NCBI GenBank assembly: GCA_949295025.1
Contig: CASFJK010000008.1
Coordinates: 1-64,000 of the forward strand
Origin: an uncultured Pseudomonadota bacterium
Lineage (GTDB): Bacteria > Pseudomonadota > Alphaproteobacteria > RF32 > CAG-239
Reading direction: 5' to 3'
DNA length: 64,000 nucleotides
Shown: piece by piece, positions 24,875-34,622 of the stretch
Position numbering within the stretch: the stretch's first letter is position 1
How the letters are laid out: each line of letters begins with the position of its first letter
The notes under the pieces: generated by a model
What the model saw: the letters and a program-made list of their open reading frames with translations, nothing else
The model's database searches: none
What the model was told of the DNA's origin: nothing
Made by a program: the position numbers and the translations under genes

Positions 24875-27121
24875 ATGAGTCTTTTTGGTGCAATGCAATC
24901 AGGTATTTCGGGAATGACCGCCCAGTCTAATGCTATGGGTGCAATTTCCGATAATATCTCAAACGTAAACACTATCGGTTATAAAGGTACCACTGTTGCT
25001 TTTCAAACTTTGGTTACCAAACAAGCTTCTACAAACTTTTATTCACCAGGTGGTGTACAACCTGTATCAAAACAAGGTATTAACGTTCAAGGTTTGTTGT
25101 CTTCAACATCATCATCAACAGCGTTGGGTATTTCCGGAGAAGGTTTCTTTGTTGTAAACCAAGCCGCAAACCCACAAGAAGGTGATGCTTGGGCATATAC
25201 CAGAGCTGGTGATTTTGGCTTAGATAGCAATGGCTATTTGAAAAATACCGGTGGTTATTATGCTCAAGGTTGGACATTATTGCCTTGGGATAATAATCCG
25301 AATGCAAGTGTCGTTGAAATTAACGGCGTAAAATATATGAAAGCTTACTATGCTGCAGATGGTTCAACAGTCTATGTTAACGATAACGTGGTAGATGGTA
25401 GCAACTTGCGCCCAATTAACTTATCTTCAATTGGTGGTACCGCTAACCCAACCCAACAATTGAATTTTGGTGCAAACTTGCCGTCTGGTGACCCAATTTA
25501 TGACCCGTCTGTTCCAACTGCCGGTGGAAGACACTCTATCTCTGCATTAATTTATGATAGTTTGGGTAATTCAAGCAATCTCAGCCTCACCTTTACTAAA
25601 GAGTCTTCAAATGGTTGGGGAATGTCTGTAAATGTTCCTGACGGAGCTTCAAACATTACACTTTCTGGTAGTTTTGAAAATTCAGACGGTGGTTCTTCCG
25701 ATGTTTATTATGCTGCTGGTCAATTGGAATTCACAACAATTCCAAGTAACGGTTCCAGCATTACAATTACGGACGAAGCAACCGGTATCAATTATATTTT
25801 TGATTTTTTGAACGCTGGTGAAGCTGCTCCGGTTGGCGATGCTAAAAACGTTCATGTGGCAGTAGATATTCAAACAGGTATCGTTTCAACAACCGATTTT
25901 GTTGAGAAGTTTAACGCTGCAATTCAAGCCAACTTATCAAGTGCAGATCGTTTTTCTTGCGATGCAAACAGCATTCAGATCGTACAATCCACAGCTGGCG
26001 CAGGAATTAGCATTGATGCAAGCAAAACCTTGGCTTGTGTTCAATCTGCAGCCAATCCGGTTCCGGAAACAGGAATCCCGACCGGTCAATTTAGAATTCC
26101 TGAAATTGATGAAGATATCAAAAACTGTGCTCGTATTGATTTCACATCAACCACATTGTCAGACTATACAGACAAGACCTTCACAATCGATGGAAAAACA
26201 TTTACATTGAAAAATGGTGGTGCTGTTGACCCAACAGATATTGATATCTCTGGTGCCGTTAAAGATGGAAAAGTTGATGTTGATGTTTTGGTTGGTTTAA
26301 TTGTAGATGGTATCAAATCTCAAGTAAGCGAACCTGAAAGATTCAACGCTAGCGGTAGCAGTATGGAGATTTTGCCAACTTCAACCGGAGATAACATTAC
26401 CATCAATATGAACGGTATGGCTGGTGTTAGCGGAAAATTGCGTAACAATGGCGGAACATGGGTCGATGGAGATGCTGTTGCTACCGGAGAATATACAATT
26501 TCCAATAGCTTCAAAACCAACGGAACAGATGTAGAAGTTGGCTCAAAGGTTCCTGCCGTAAGATTTAATTCTGATGGTACACCAAAATATTTCTTCGTAG
26601 ATGATATGGCAATTGAATGGGCAAATGGTGCCGAAAATATGAACAATGATTATAATCAAGGCACATCCATTTCTATCGGTATGGGTAACACCGGTACCAA
26701 CGATGGTTTGACCAGCTTGTCTGGTAACTTCACCACTAACTACATCAAACAAGATGGTGCAAAATATGGTAGCTACTCTGGTGTAACCGTAAGTGAAAGT
26801 GGTGTTGTAACCGCTTTGTTTGACAATGGTGAAACTCGTCCGATTGCAATTTTGCCGTTAGCTACATTCTCCAACCCAAATGGCTTGGAAGCCTTAACTG
26901 GTAACGTTTGGATTGAAACCGACTACTCAGGTCTTCCGATGTTAAGACAAGCCGGAACAAGCGGTGCCGGAGAAATCAGCGGCAACTCTTTAGAAAATTC
27001 AACCGTAGATTTAGCTACCGAATTTTCTAACATGATTGTTACACAAAGAGCTTATTCTGCTTCAACCAAAATCATCACCACAGCAGATGAAATGCTTGAA
27101 GAATTAACAGCTTTGATTTAA
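24875..27121 (+). CDS. flgE: Flagellar hook protein FlgE (long form)
   Basis: 748 residues, much longer than the usual 400-450. The N-terminal motif (GMTAQSNAMGAISDNISNVNTIGYKG) and C-terminal motif (LATEFSNMIVTQRAYSAST, TTADEMLEEL) are standard. The extra length lies in the surface-exposed middle (about 270-520), rich in Ser, Thr, Gly and Asp, as seen in species with enlarged hook outer domains. It is the last gene of fliK-flgD-flgE and ends at a strong terminator. Confidence 0.94.
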   Translation: MSLFGAMQSGISGMTAQSNAMGAISDNISNVNTIGYKGTTVAFQTLVTKQASTNFYSPGGVQPVSKQGINVQGLLSSTSSSTALGISGEGFFVVNQAANPQEGDAWAYTRAGDFGLDSNGYLKNTGGYYAQGWTLLPWDNNPNASVVEINGVKYMKAYYAADGSTVYVNDNVVDGSNLRPINLSSIGGTANPTQQLNFGANLPSGDPIYDPSVPTAGGRHSISALIYDSLGNSSNLSLTFTKESSNGWGMSVNVPDGASNITLSGSFENSDGGSSDVYYAAGQLEFTTIPSNGSSITITDEATGINYIFDFLNAGEAAPVGDAKNVHVAVDIQTGIVSTTDFVEKFNAAIQANLSSADRFSCDANSIQIVQSTAGAGISIDASKTLACVQSAANPVPETGIPTGQFRIPEIDEDIKNCARIDFTSTTLSDYTDKTFTIDGKTFTLKNGGAVDPTDIDISGAVKDGKVDVDVLVGLIVDGIKSQVSEPERFNASGSSMEILPTSTGDNITINMNGMAGVSGKLRNNGGTWVDGDAVATGEYTISNSFKTNGTDVEVGSKVPAVRFNSDGTPKYFFVDDMAIEWANGAENMNNDYNQGTSISIGMGNTGTNDGLTSLSGNFTTNYIKQDGAKYGSYSGVTVSESGVVTALFDNGETRPIAILPLATFSNPNGLEALTGNVWIETDYSGLPMLRQAGTSGAGEISGNSLENSTVDLATEFSNMIVTQRAYSASTKIITTADEMLEELTALI

Positions 27122-27149
27122 CAATCAAAAAACATTTTTTTCCTAAAGT

Positions 27150-27181
27150 TGGCCCCCGTTTCAAAGACGGGGGCTTTTTTT
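27150..27181 (+). terminator. Terminator of the fliK-flgD-flgE operon
   Basis: GCCCCCGT pairs with ACGGGGGC around a 7-nt loop, followed by seven T. It is the strongest GC stem in the window. Confidence 0.92.
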
Positions 27182-27276
27182 GGTCAGTAGATATAACTTG
27201 TGAATATTTAAAAATATCGTTTAACTATATAAAATTTTACGTTATGTATAACGAAAGGGAAGTATTTTTATTTTTA

Positions 27277-27292
27277 GGGGCTGAAAAGCTCC
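27277..27292 (+). promoter_or_regulatory. Small GAAA-capped hairpin in the fliF leader
   Basis: GGGGCT-GAAA-AGCTCC forms a 6-bp stem (one G-U pair) with a GNRA tetraloop. It ends about 18 nt before the fliF GTG and just ahead of its GGGGA ribosome site. A role in translation is possible but not shown. Confidence 0.35.
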
Positions 27293-27309
27293 GCAATTGG
27301 GGAATATAA

Positions 27310-28932
27310 GTGAATAACTTTTTGCAAAGTATAAAAAATTTGTCACCCGGCAGATTAATATCTCTGGCTGCAATTGTCATTTTTCTCATCAGCTTCTTTG
27401 CTTATATAGCAATGCAGATTAATTCTGTTGAATATTCGGTTCTGTATACGGATTTGGAACTCGAAGATGCAAAGCAAATTGTTTCCAGATTAGAAGCCGA
27501 TAATATCAAATATAAATTAACCAAAAACGGAACGGAGATTCTTGTACCTCAAGATCAGGTAAACAAGATGCGCGTAGAAACCGCCGAATTAGCCTTGGCT
27601 TCCAAAGGCTCTAACGTTGGTTATGAAATTTTTGATAATACAGATGCTTTGGGTACAACCAACTTTGTTCAAAATATCAATTTGGTTCGTGCATTAGAAG
27701 GCGAGTTGGCTCGGACGATTCGTTCTGTAGATAATATAAAAAGTGCAAGAGTTCACTTGGTTTTACCCAAAAGAGAAATGTTTTCAAGAGAAGAACAACA
27801 GCCATCTGCTTCGGTCGTAATTAAGACCGTAAAAGGTTCTCTTGATTTAAAAGAAATCCAATCAATTCAAAAGTTAGTCGCTGCGGCTGTACCAAAGCTT
27901 GATGTAAAAAATGTATCCATTGTCGATAGCTCTGGAAAATTACTCACCAACGATTCGGAAGATAAACAAAGTCTGGATAATGCCGCCAATGAGGTCTTGC
28001 GTTTGGAACAAGAACGTAAAATGACCAAAAGCGTAGAAGAAATGATGGAAAAAGCTGTTGGTCAAGGTAAAGCAAAAGCTCGCGTTAATATCGAAATGGA
28101 TTTTGATCAAGTTGTGACCAATGAAGAAATTTATGATCCCGATTCTCAAGTTGCACGTTCAATGCAAACCATCACTGAGAGCGGAATGTCAAATGAAACT
28201 CAAAGTCCGGTAACGGTATCACAAAATATTCCGAACGGAGATACGGTTACTCAAAACAATGGTCTGGTTTCTCAGAATGCCAAAACGGAAGAAACCGTAA
28301 ATTATGAAATATCCAAGACCATAAGAAATAAAGTAAAAAATACCGGCGAAATTAAGCGCTTAACAGTTGCTGTTATGGTTGACGGCGTCTATGAAAAAGA
28401 TGCTGATGGTAAAATGGTATACAGAGCACGTACACCGGAAGAAATGGAACAATTAAAGGCTCTGGTTAAATCGGCTGTAGGTTTTGATGCAAACCGAGGA
28501 GATATGGTTGAAGTTGAAAACATCCGCTTTGCAAACATTTCTCCTGAAGTAGAAAAAGTTCAAGAAATTTTGATTATGGGCTTTACCAAATCAGAGCTGA
28601 TGCGCATAGCAGAAGGTTTAGGTGTTGCCATCGTTGCAATTTTGGTCATCTTATTGGTAATCCGTCCGTTGATTAACAATGCCTTTGACAATGCCTCACA
28701 AGCTGGTCCGAATGCTAAATTGCTGGGAGAAAATCCAGACGATGATAACTTGTTGTTATCTAATTTCTTAAATGAAAATGATGGCGATATGGATAATTTG
28801 GTTAATCTTAATAAGGTTGATGGTCGAGTCAAAGTTTCATCTCTTAAAAAGATTAGTGATACCATTGAGAAAAATCCGGAAGCAGCTGTCAGCATCATTC
28901 GCAGTTGGTTGTATTCCAATGATGCCAATTAA
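27310..28932 (+). CDS. fliF: Flagellar MS-ring protein FliF
   Basis: 540 residues with a GTG start; GGGGA lies about 7 bases upstream. FliF forms the inner-membrane ring on which the flagellum is built. An N-terminal membrane helix (ISLAAIVIFLISFFAYIAM) is followed by the ring-building motifs (VLYTDLELEDAKQIVSRLE, then RVHLVLPKREMF, and SVVIKT). A second membrane helix lies at about 438-458 (LGVAIVAILVILLVIRPL). The C-terminal cytoplasmic tail (PEAAVSIIRSWLY) binds FliG. It is the first gene of a long operon running at least to the J-domain gene. Confidence 0.96.
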   Translation: MNNFLQSIKNLSPGRLISLAAIVIFLISFFAYIAMQINSVEYSVLYTDLELEDAKQIVSRLEADNIKYKLTKNGTEILVPQDQVNKMRVETAELALASKGSNVGYEIFDNTDALGTTNFVQNINLVRALEGELARTIRSVDNIKSARVHLVLPKREMFSREEQQPSASVVIKTVKGSLDLKEIQSIQKLVAAAVPKLDVKNVSIVDSSGKLLTNDSEDKQSLDNAANEVLRLEQERKMTKSVEEMMEKAVGQGKAKARVNIEMDFDQVVTNEEIYDPDSQVARSMQTITESGMSNETQSPVTVSQNIPNGDTVTQNNGLVSQNAKTEETVNYEISKTIRNKVKNTGEIKRLTVAVMVDGVYEKDADGKMVYRARTPEEMEQLKALVKSAVGFDANRGDMVEVENIRFANISPEVEKVQEILIMGFTKSELMRIAEGLGVAIVAILVILLVIRPLINNAFDNASQAGPNAKLLGENPDDDNLLLSNFLNENDGDMDNLVNLNKVDGRVKVSSLKKISDTIEKNPEAAVSIIRSWLYSNDAN

Positions 28933-28950
28933 ATAAAGAAGGAAAATCAA

Positions 28951-29973
28951 ATGAAACCAAACGTGATAGATGATTATAATTTGCTTAGCGGCCAACAAAA
29001 GGCAGCAATTTTGATGTTGTCGCTAAATGAAGATTTGTCTTCTTCTTTATTTGCATTGATGGATGATGAAGAAATTAAAGAGCTTTCAGTTGTTATGGCC
29101 AGTCTGGGTAAAGTCAATTCAGATGTAGTTGAACAACTTTTTGAAGAGTTTTTGGATAGAGCTTCCAACAGTGGTATGCTGATGGGAACCTACGAAAGTA
29201 CAGAACGCTTGTTGTCAAAAGCTTTGGATAAAGATAGAATTTCTGTCATTATGGAAGAAATTCGAGGCCCTGCCGGAAGAACCATGTGGGACAAGCTTGG
29301 CAATGTTAACGAACATGTTTTGGCTAACTATCTTAAAAACGAATATCCGCAAACCATTGCTGTTATTTTATCCAAAATTAAGGCAGAACATGCAGCAAAG
29401 GTTATTGCTTTATTGCCTGAAAACTTTGCCATGGAAATTGTAATGCGTATGTTGCGCATGGATTCTGTTCAGAAAGAAGTTTTGGATGGTTTGGAAAAAA
29501 CTTTACGCAAAGAGTTTATGAGCAACCTGTCCAAGTCTTCTCGTCGCGATTCTCACGAACTTATTGCTGATATCTTCAATTCTTTGGATCGCAGTACCGA
29601 AACACGCTTTATGGAAGCATTGGAAGAGCGTAACCGCGAAAGTGCTGAACGTGTTAAATCTCTTATGTTTACATTTGAAGATCTTATCCGTGTCGATTCT
29701 CAAGGAATTCAGATCTTGCTGCGTAATGTTGATAAAGACAAATTGGCAATTGCTTTGAAAGGTGCCTCAGACACCATCAAAGACTTGTTCTTCAATAATA
29801 TGTCAACTCGTGCCGGCAAGATTATTAAAGAAGATATGGAAGCCATGGGACCAGTACGTTTGCGTGATGTTGAAGAAGCTCAACAATATATTGTTACCAC
29901 CACTAAAGAACTTTCCAATACCGGAGAGATTGTCATTAGTGAAGGTAAAGATAATGATGAATTGATATACTAA
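28951..29973 (+). CDS. fliG: Flagellar motor switch protein FliG
   Basis: 340 residues, normal length. The N-terminal FliF-binding domain begins LSGQQKAAILMLSL. The middle domain has the EHPQTIA-type segment, here NEYPQTIAVILSKI, and the MRMLRMDSVQ segment. The C-terminal torque domain includes MFTFEDLIRVDSQGIQILL and the charged helix with MSTRAGKIIKED. FliG couples the C-ring to the stators. AAGGAAAAT precedes the ATG, 18 bp after fliF. Confidence 0.96.
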   Translation: MKPNVIDDYNLLSGQQKAAILMLSLNEDLSSSLFALMDDEEIKELSVVMASLGKVNSDVVEQLFEEFLDRASNSGMLMGTYESTERLLSKALDKDRISVIMEEIRGPAGRTMWDKLGNVNEHVLANYLKNEYPQTIAVILSKIKAEHAAKVIALLPENFAMEIVMRMLRMDSVQKEVLDGLEKTLRKEFMSNLSKSSRRDSHELIADIFNSLDRSTETRFMEALEERNRESAERVKSLMFTFEDLIRVDSQGIQILLRNVDKDKLAIALKGASDTIKDLFFNNMSTRAGKIIKEDMEAMGPVRLRDVEEAQQYIVTTTKELSNTGEIVISEGKDNDELIY

Positions 29974-29993
29974 TTAATGTTTAGGGTAGGTTG

Positions 29994-30761
29994 ATGGAAA
30001 AATATCAAAAGTTTCAGTTTGATAACTTCATTATAGATGAAGATAGTCAGCCTTATGCCGAAGACTGGGAAAATACACATATCAATGTAGAGCCTCAGGA
30101 AGAAGAGGTCATTTCTGAGCAAGCTCAGACAGAGACACCGGAAGATACCGAGATAAAAGAAGTAGAACCTCTCCTAGAACCGGAAGTTATTCCCGAACCC
30201 GAGCCTGAAGTTATTGAAGATATCATAACCTATACAGAAGAAGAGGTTCAGGAAAAAGAAAACAAAGCTCGTGCGGAAGGATATGATGCCGGCTATAAAC
30301 AGGCTCAAACCGAGCAACAAGAAGAGCATAATCGTTTGTTGGTAGAAATTAACAATCATTTGATGTTGCTTTCAGCAGATATGAGCTCACAAACAAAAGC
30401 AGCAGATAATCAATTAATAAATTTAAGTACGGCAATTATCCATCATCTTGTTCCGGTGATTGAAAAAGAGCAGGCTCAGAATTTAGTTAAAAACTTTTTA
30501 GAAAAGAATTTTTCTCAATTTAAAAACGAGAGTAAGTTGTCTTTTTACTTTCATCCGCAAACATTGCCATATGTTCAGGAAGAAATAGCGCATTTAGCCA
30601 ATATTCATGATTATGAAGGTAAAATTTCTTTACATAAAGATGAGCAGATGCAAGTGGCTGATTGCCGCGTGGAATGGGAAAATGGCGGAGTTGAAAGAAA
30701 TAGCATAAAAATGCTGGACAAGATAGATAAAATATTTGATGCTAACAAAAGCAATGATTAG
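29994..30761 (+). CDS. fliH: FliH-like export ATPase regulator
   Basis: 255 residues from the ATG at 29994; a TTG directly before it is less likely. The N-terminal 80 residues are very acidic and Pro-rich (repeated PEPE and EPE). A coiled region with AEGYDAGYKQAQTEQQEEHN carries the glycine-spaced FliH helix. The C-terminal domain (ADCRVEWENGGVERNS) matches the end of FliH, which binds the FliI ATPase and delivers it to the export gate. fliI is not in the window. It lies between fliG and fliN, the usual place. Confidence 0.85.
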   Translation: MEKYQKFQFDNFIIDEDSQPYAEDWENTHINVEPQEEEVISEQAQTETPEDTEIKEVEPLLEPEVIPEPEPEVIEDIITYTEEEVQEKENKARAEGYDAGYKQAQTEQQEEHNRLLVEINNHLMLLSADMSSQTKAADNQLINLSTAIIHHLVPVIEKEQAQNLVKNFLEKNFSQFKNESKLSFYFHPQTLPYVQEEIAHLANIHDYEGKISLHKDEQMQVADCRVEWENGGVERNSIKMLDKIDKIFDANKSND

Positions 30762-30776
30762 AAAAAAGAGGGGACT

Positions 30777-31130
30777 ATGGTTGATAAAAATTTAGAATTA
30801 GATGAAATGCCGGATTCCGGAGCAGAAGGTGAAGAACCTATTTTGCGTACTCAGGAAGACATGGATAACTTTAATATTCCAAGTTCTGTTAATGATTTGG
30901 AAGCAGTTTATGAAATTCCGGTAAAAGTTTCTGCCGTTTTGGGAAAAACCAAAATGAAAGTAAGCCAATTAATGAGCTTGAACAAGGGCGCCATCATAGA
31001 ATTGGATCGTAAAGTCGGTGAAGCCATCGATATTTATGTTAACAATAATTTGGTTGCCAGAGGAGAAGTTGTTGTGGTTGATGATAAATTAGGCATAACC
31101 ATGACAGAAGTTGTTAAAGCAACAAAATAA
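30777..31130 (+). CDS. fliN: Flagellar motor switch protein FliN
   Basis: 117 residues. The C-terminal SpoA/FliN domain is complete: VYEIPVKVSAVLGKTKM, then VSQLMSLNKGAIIELDRKVGE, then NLVARGEVVVVDDKLGI. An acidic N-terminal extension of about 40 residues precedes it. FliN forms the bottom of the C-ring and docks the FliH-FliI complex. The ribosome site is GAGGGG. Confidence 0.95.
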   Translation: MVDKNLELDEMPDSGAEGEEPILRTQEDMDNFNIPSSVNDLEAVYEIPVKVSAVLGKTKMKVSQLMSLNKGAIIELDRKVGEAIDIYVNNNLVARGEVVVVDDKLGITMTEVVKATK

Positions 31131-31159
31131 AAAGGCAATAAATAAAAGAGGGTATAAAA

Positions 31160-32491
31160 GTGGAACTGCTTATCGTTGGAACATTAGATGGTCAAATTGG
31201 AGCTGCCAGTAAAATTGCCATAGCTCAAGGCGGTCATGTTTCTTTAGCAGATAATGAAGATTCTGCATTGGAAATTTTGCGTTCCGGTAAATCGATAGAG
31301 TTGGTTATGATAGATGTAAAATTAGATGTCTATCGTTTTATCAAATCATTAGAAAGCGAGCGTATCAATGTTTTGGTAGTTGCTTGCGGTGTTGCCAATG
31401 ATCCTAATTTAGCAGTTAAGGCAATCAAAGCCGGTGCTAAAGAATATATTCCCCTCCCACCGGATCCCGAGCTTATCGGTGCTGTTTTAGCAGCGGCAAC
31501 ACGCGAAAATCATGCTCTGATTTATGGCGACAAAAAAACAGAAGCAGTTTTAAAAATGGCAAAGCAAATTGCCCCCTCTGAAGCCAGTGTTTTATTAACC
31601 GGTGCATCCGGAACCGGTAAGGAAATTTTTTCTCGTTTTATTCACGATAATTCCAAACGTGCCAATAAAAAGTTTGTGGCCGTAAACTGCGCCGCCATTC
31701 CCGAAACTTTGTTGGAATCAGAACTTTTCGGTTATGAAAAAGGTGCTTTTACGGGAGCCGTTTCACGTCGTATCGGTAAGTTTGAAGAAGCGTCAGACGG
31801 AACCTTGCTTCTTGATGAAATTTCTGAAATGGATATCGGAATTCAGGCAAAATTACTGCGCGCCATTCAAGAAAAAGAAATTGACCGTATTGGCGGAAAA
31901 GCTCCGATAAAGGTCAATACACGCATTATCGCAACCTCTAACCGCGATTTGAACGAAGCTGTTAAAAATGGCACTTTCCGCCAAGACTTATACTATCGTT
32001 TGAATGTTGTAAATATTCAGATTCCTTCATTGAAAGATCGTCCCGGAGATATTGTGGTTTTAGCCAAACATTTTGTAAAAAAATATTCAGAATTAAATGA
32101 ATTTCCAATGAAACCCATGTCTGCAAAAGCAGAGGAAAAATTGTTAAATTATCTATGGCCCGGTAATGTGCGTGAGCTGGAAAACACAATACATCGTGCC
32201 GTTTTATTAAGTACCGGAGATCAAATCGAAGAAGATGCCATCATTTTAGATGATGTCGATTCTATTATCAATAAAACAGAAAGCACATCTCCGGAACAAA
32301 TTCCTCAAATAAAGCCTGTGTTTGGAACAACTGTGGCCGCAATGGAAAGAAATTTGATTATAGATACGCTTAAACACACATTAGGCAATCGTACGGTTGC
32401 TGCTCAAATTTTAGGAATTTCGATTCGCACGTTGCGAAATAAACTCAAACAATATGAATCTGAAGGCTTTGACATAGCAGCAGAAAACTAG
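31160..32491 (+). CDS. flbD: FlbD-type sigma-54-dependent flagellar regulator
   Basis: 443 residues with a GTG start behind AGAGGG. A response-regulator-like N-terminal domain (1-120; D52 in the phosphoacceptor-like position) is followed by the AAA+ domain. This has Walker A GASGTGKE (148-155), the sigma-54 contact loop GAFTGA (195-200), Walker B LLLDE (216-220) and the LWPGNVRELEN segment. A Fis-type helix-turn-helix ends the protein (VAAQILGISIRTLRNKL). FlbD activates class III/IV flagellar genes with sigma-54 in Caulobacter. Its likely targets here are the promoters at 10768 and 22111. Confidence 0.9.
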   Translation: MELLIVGTLDGQIGAASKIAIAQGGHVSLADNEDSALEILRSGKSIELVMIDVKLDVYRFIKSLESERINVLVVACGVANDPNLAVKAIKAGAKEYIPLPPDPELIGAVLAAATRENHALIYGDKKTEAVLKMAKQIAPSEASVLLTGASGTGKEIFSRFIHDNSKRANKKFVAVNCAAIPETLLESELFGYEKGAFTGAVSRRIGKFEEASDGTLLLDEISEMDIGIQAKLLRAIQEKEIDRIGGKAPIKVNTRIIATSNRDLNEAVKNGTFRQDLYYRLNVVNIQIPSLKDRPGDIVVLAKHFVKKYSELNEFPMKPMSAKAEEKLLNYLWPGNVRELENTIHRAVLLSTGDQIEEDAIILDDVDSIINKTESTSPEQIPQIKPVFGTTVAAMERNLIIDTLKHTLGNRTVAAQILGISIRTLRNKLKQYESEGFDIAAEN

Positions 32492-32509
32492 GATTAATGG
32501 TAAGAAGCA

Positions 32510-34612
32510 ATGCAAAATAACATATTTGGCAATAAATCATTTAAGGATATGTTGGTCGGCGCAACCAAGCGCGGCGATTTGTTTTTTGCCTTATCCATTA
32601 TTTTGATGTTGGTGATTTTGATTATGCCGATGCCGGCATGGCTGTTGGATATAGCTTTAGCTTTATCCATAACAATGTCTTGCTTGGTTTTAATGACGGC
32701 AATTTTTATTGAAAAACCAACGGAGTTTAGTGCATTCCCATTGGTTTTATTGATTACCACCATGTATCGTTTAGCTCTAAACTTAGCATCAACACGTTTG
32801 ATTCTATCCAGAGGTTATATCGGTCCCGATGCCGCCGGTGAAGTTATTAAGGCCTTTGGTGGTTTTATTATGGGTAACAACTTTGTCATCGGTGTAATTG
32901 TATTTGCAATTTTGGTTTTGGTAAATTTTGTTGTAATTACCAAAGGTTCAGGTCGTATTGCTGAGGTTGCTGCTCGTTTTGCATTAGATGCCATGCCTGG
33001 TAAACAAATGGCTATTGATGCTGACTTATCTTCTGGTTTGATCAATGAAGATGAGGCCAGAAAACGTCGTGAAGATTTATCAAAAGAAAGTTCTTTTTAC
33101 GGAGCCATGGACGGTGCCAGCAAGTTCGTAAGAGGAGATGCCATCGCCGGCTTATTAATCACGTTCATTAATATTGTTGCCGGTATTATCATCGGAATGG
33201 TTCAAAATGATTTAACTTTTGCAGAAGCCGGTTCAACCTATACACAGTTGACGGTAGGTGATGGCTTGGTCTCTCAGGTTCCGGCATTGATTGTTTCTGT
33301 CGCTGCAGGTATTTTGGTTTCTAAAGCAGGTATGACAGATGCCACAGATAAGGTTTTGTTTGATCAAGTTGCAAATTATCCAAAAGCATTAGGAATGTCT
33401 GCTTTCTTGGCTTTGGCTTTGGGCATGCTTCCCGGCACACCGGCAATACCATTTGTCTTGCTGGCAAGTTTAACCGGAAGTACGGCTTACTATTTGGATA
33501 AAAGGCAGAAAGAAGTTGCGGCACAAGCTCAGGAAGTTATGGAGCAAGAGCAAAAGCAAGTAGGCGCCAAAGCAGTTGAAGAACCAATTTCCAATGTGTT
33601 GAGAATAGATTTAATCCGACTGGAAATCGGCTATGGCTTACTTCCGTTAATCAATGAAGAAACCAATAAAAAATTAACCGATCAAATCAAAGCTCTACGT
33701 CGAGCCTTAGCAGCAGAGTTAGGTTTTGTGATGCCGTCGATTCGCATTCAAGATAATATGCAATTAGCTCCAAACGAATATAATATCTATATCAAAGAAG
33801 TAAAAGCAGGTCGTGGCGAACTGCGTCCGACCCAATTGTTGGTTATGGATCCGCGCGGAGAAAAGATTAATCTCCCTGGTGAAGATACAACCGAGCCAAC
33901 ATTTGGTTTGAAGGCTATGTGGGTAGATCAATCTTATCGTGAAGAAGCCATGTTCAGAGGCTATACCGTGGTTGATCCGTCAACGGTTGTTACCACTCAT
34001 ATTACCGAGCTGGTAAAAGATAATATGCCGGAATTATTGTCATATGCCGAAACACAAAAATTGCTTGATGAGTTGGATAAAGAGCAACAAAGATTGGTTA
34101 AAGAGCTTATTCCGAACAAAGTCAGTTTGGGTGCTGTTCAAAGAATTTTGCAAAATCTGCTGCAAGAACGTGTTTCTATTCGCGATTTGCCCACCATTTT
34201 GGAAGGTATTTCCGAAGCTGTAACCACCACACGAAGTTTGATGATGATAACCGAACACGTCCGCACGCGCTTGTCTCGACAATTATCCAATGCATATGCC
34301 AATGAGTTTGGCGTCATTTCATTGGTAACATTATCTCCAAATTGGGAACAAGCCTTTGCGGAAGCCATTGTCGGAGAAGGCGATGATCGTCAGTTGGCTA
34401 TGGCTCCAAGCACATTACAAGGTTTCATCACCAAGGTTAGGGATGTGATTGAAAATTTGGCCGCCAAAGGTGAAAATCCGGTACTCTTAACCAGTCCGAA
34501 TATTCGTCCTTTTGTCCGTTCCATCATAGAGCGTTTTCGCCCGATGACAGTGGTCATGTCTCAAAATGAAATTCACCCTAAAGCCAAAATAAAAACTGTG
34601 GGACAAATTTGA
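32510..34612 (+). CDS. flhA: Flagellar export gate protein FlhA
   Basis: 700 residues. FlhA is the main inner-membrane component of the flagellar type III export gate. The N-terminal half holds about eight membrane helices, with the conserved FHIPEP cytoplasmic loop, seen here as RFALDAMPGKQMAIDADL. The C-terminal cytoplasmic domain (about 350-700) contains LRIDLIRLEIGYGLLPL, LPTILEGISEA and PNIRPFVRSIIERF. The length is standard. Confidence 0.97.
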   Translation: MQNNIFGNKSFKDMLVGATKRGDLFFALSIILMLVILIMPMPAWLLDIALALSITMSCLVLMTAIFIEKPTEFSAFPLVLLITTMYRLALNLASTRLILSRGYIGPDAAGEVIKAFGGFIMGNNFVIGVIVFAILVLVNFVVITKGSGRIAEVAARFALDAMPGKQMAIDADLSSGLINEDEARKRREDLSKESSFYGAMDGASKFVRGDAIAGLLITFINIVAGIIIGMVQNDLTFAEAGSTYTQLTVGDGLVSQVPALIVSVAAGILVSKAGMTDATDKVLFDQVANYPKALGMSAFLALALGMLPGTPAIPFVLLASLTGSTAYYLDKRQKEVAAQAQEVMEQEQKQVGAKAVEEPISNVLRIDLIRLEIGYGLLPLINEETNKKLTDQIKALRRALAAELGFVMPSIRIQDNMQLAPNEYNIYIKEVKAGRGELRPTQLLVMDPRGEKINLPGEDTTEPTFGLKAMWVDQSYREEAMFRGYTVVDPSTVVTTHITELVKDNMPELLSYAETQKLLDELDKEQQRLVKELIPNKVSLGAVQRILQNLLQERVSIRDLPTILEGISEAVTTTRSLMMITEHVRTRLSRQLSNAYANEFGVISLVTLSPNWEQAFAEAIVGEGDDRQLAMAPSTLQGFITKVRDVIENLAAKGENPVLLTSPNIRPFVRSIIERFRPMTVVMSQNEIHPKAKIKTVGQI

Positions 34613-34622
34613 GGTTTAGAAA

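Noticed and set aside
27210..27250. Possible CtrA-type TTAA-N7-TTAA site before fliF
   Set aside because: A TTAAC half-site is present, but no second half-site occurs at 7-nt spacing.
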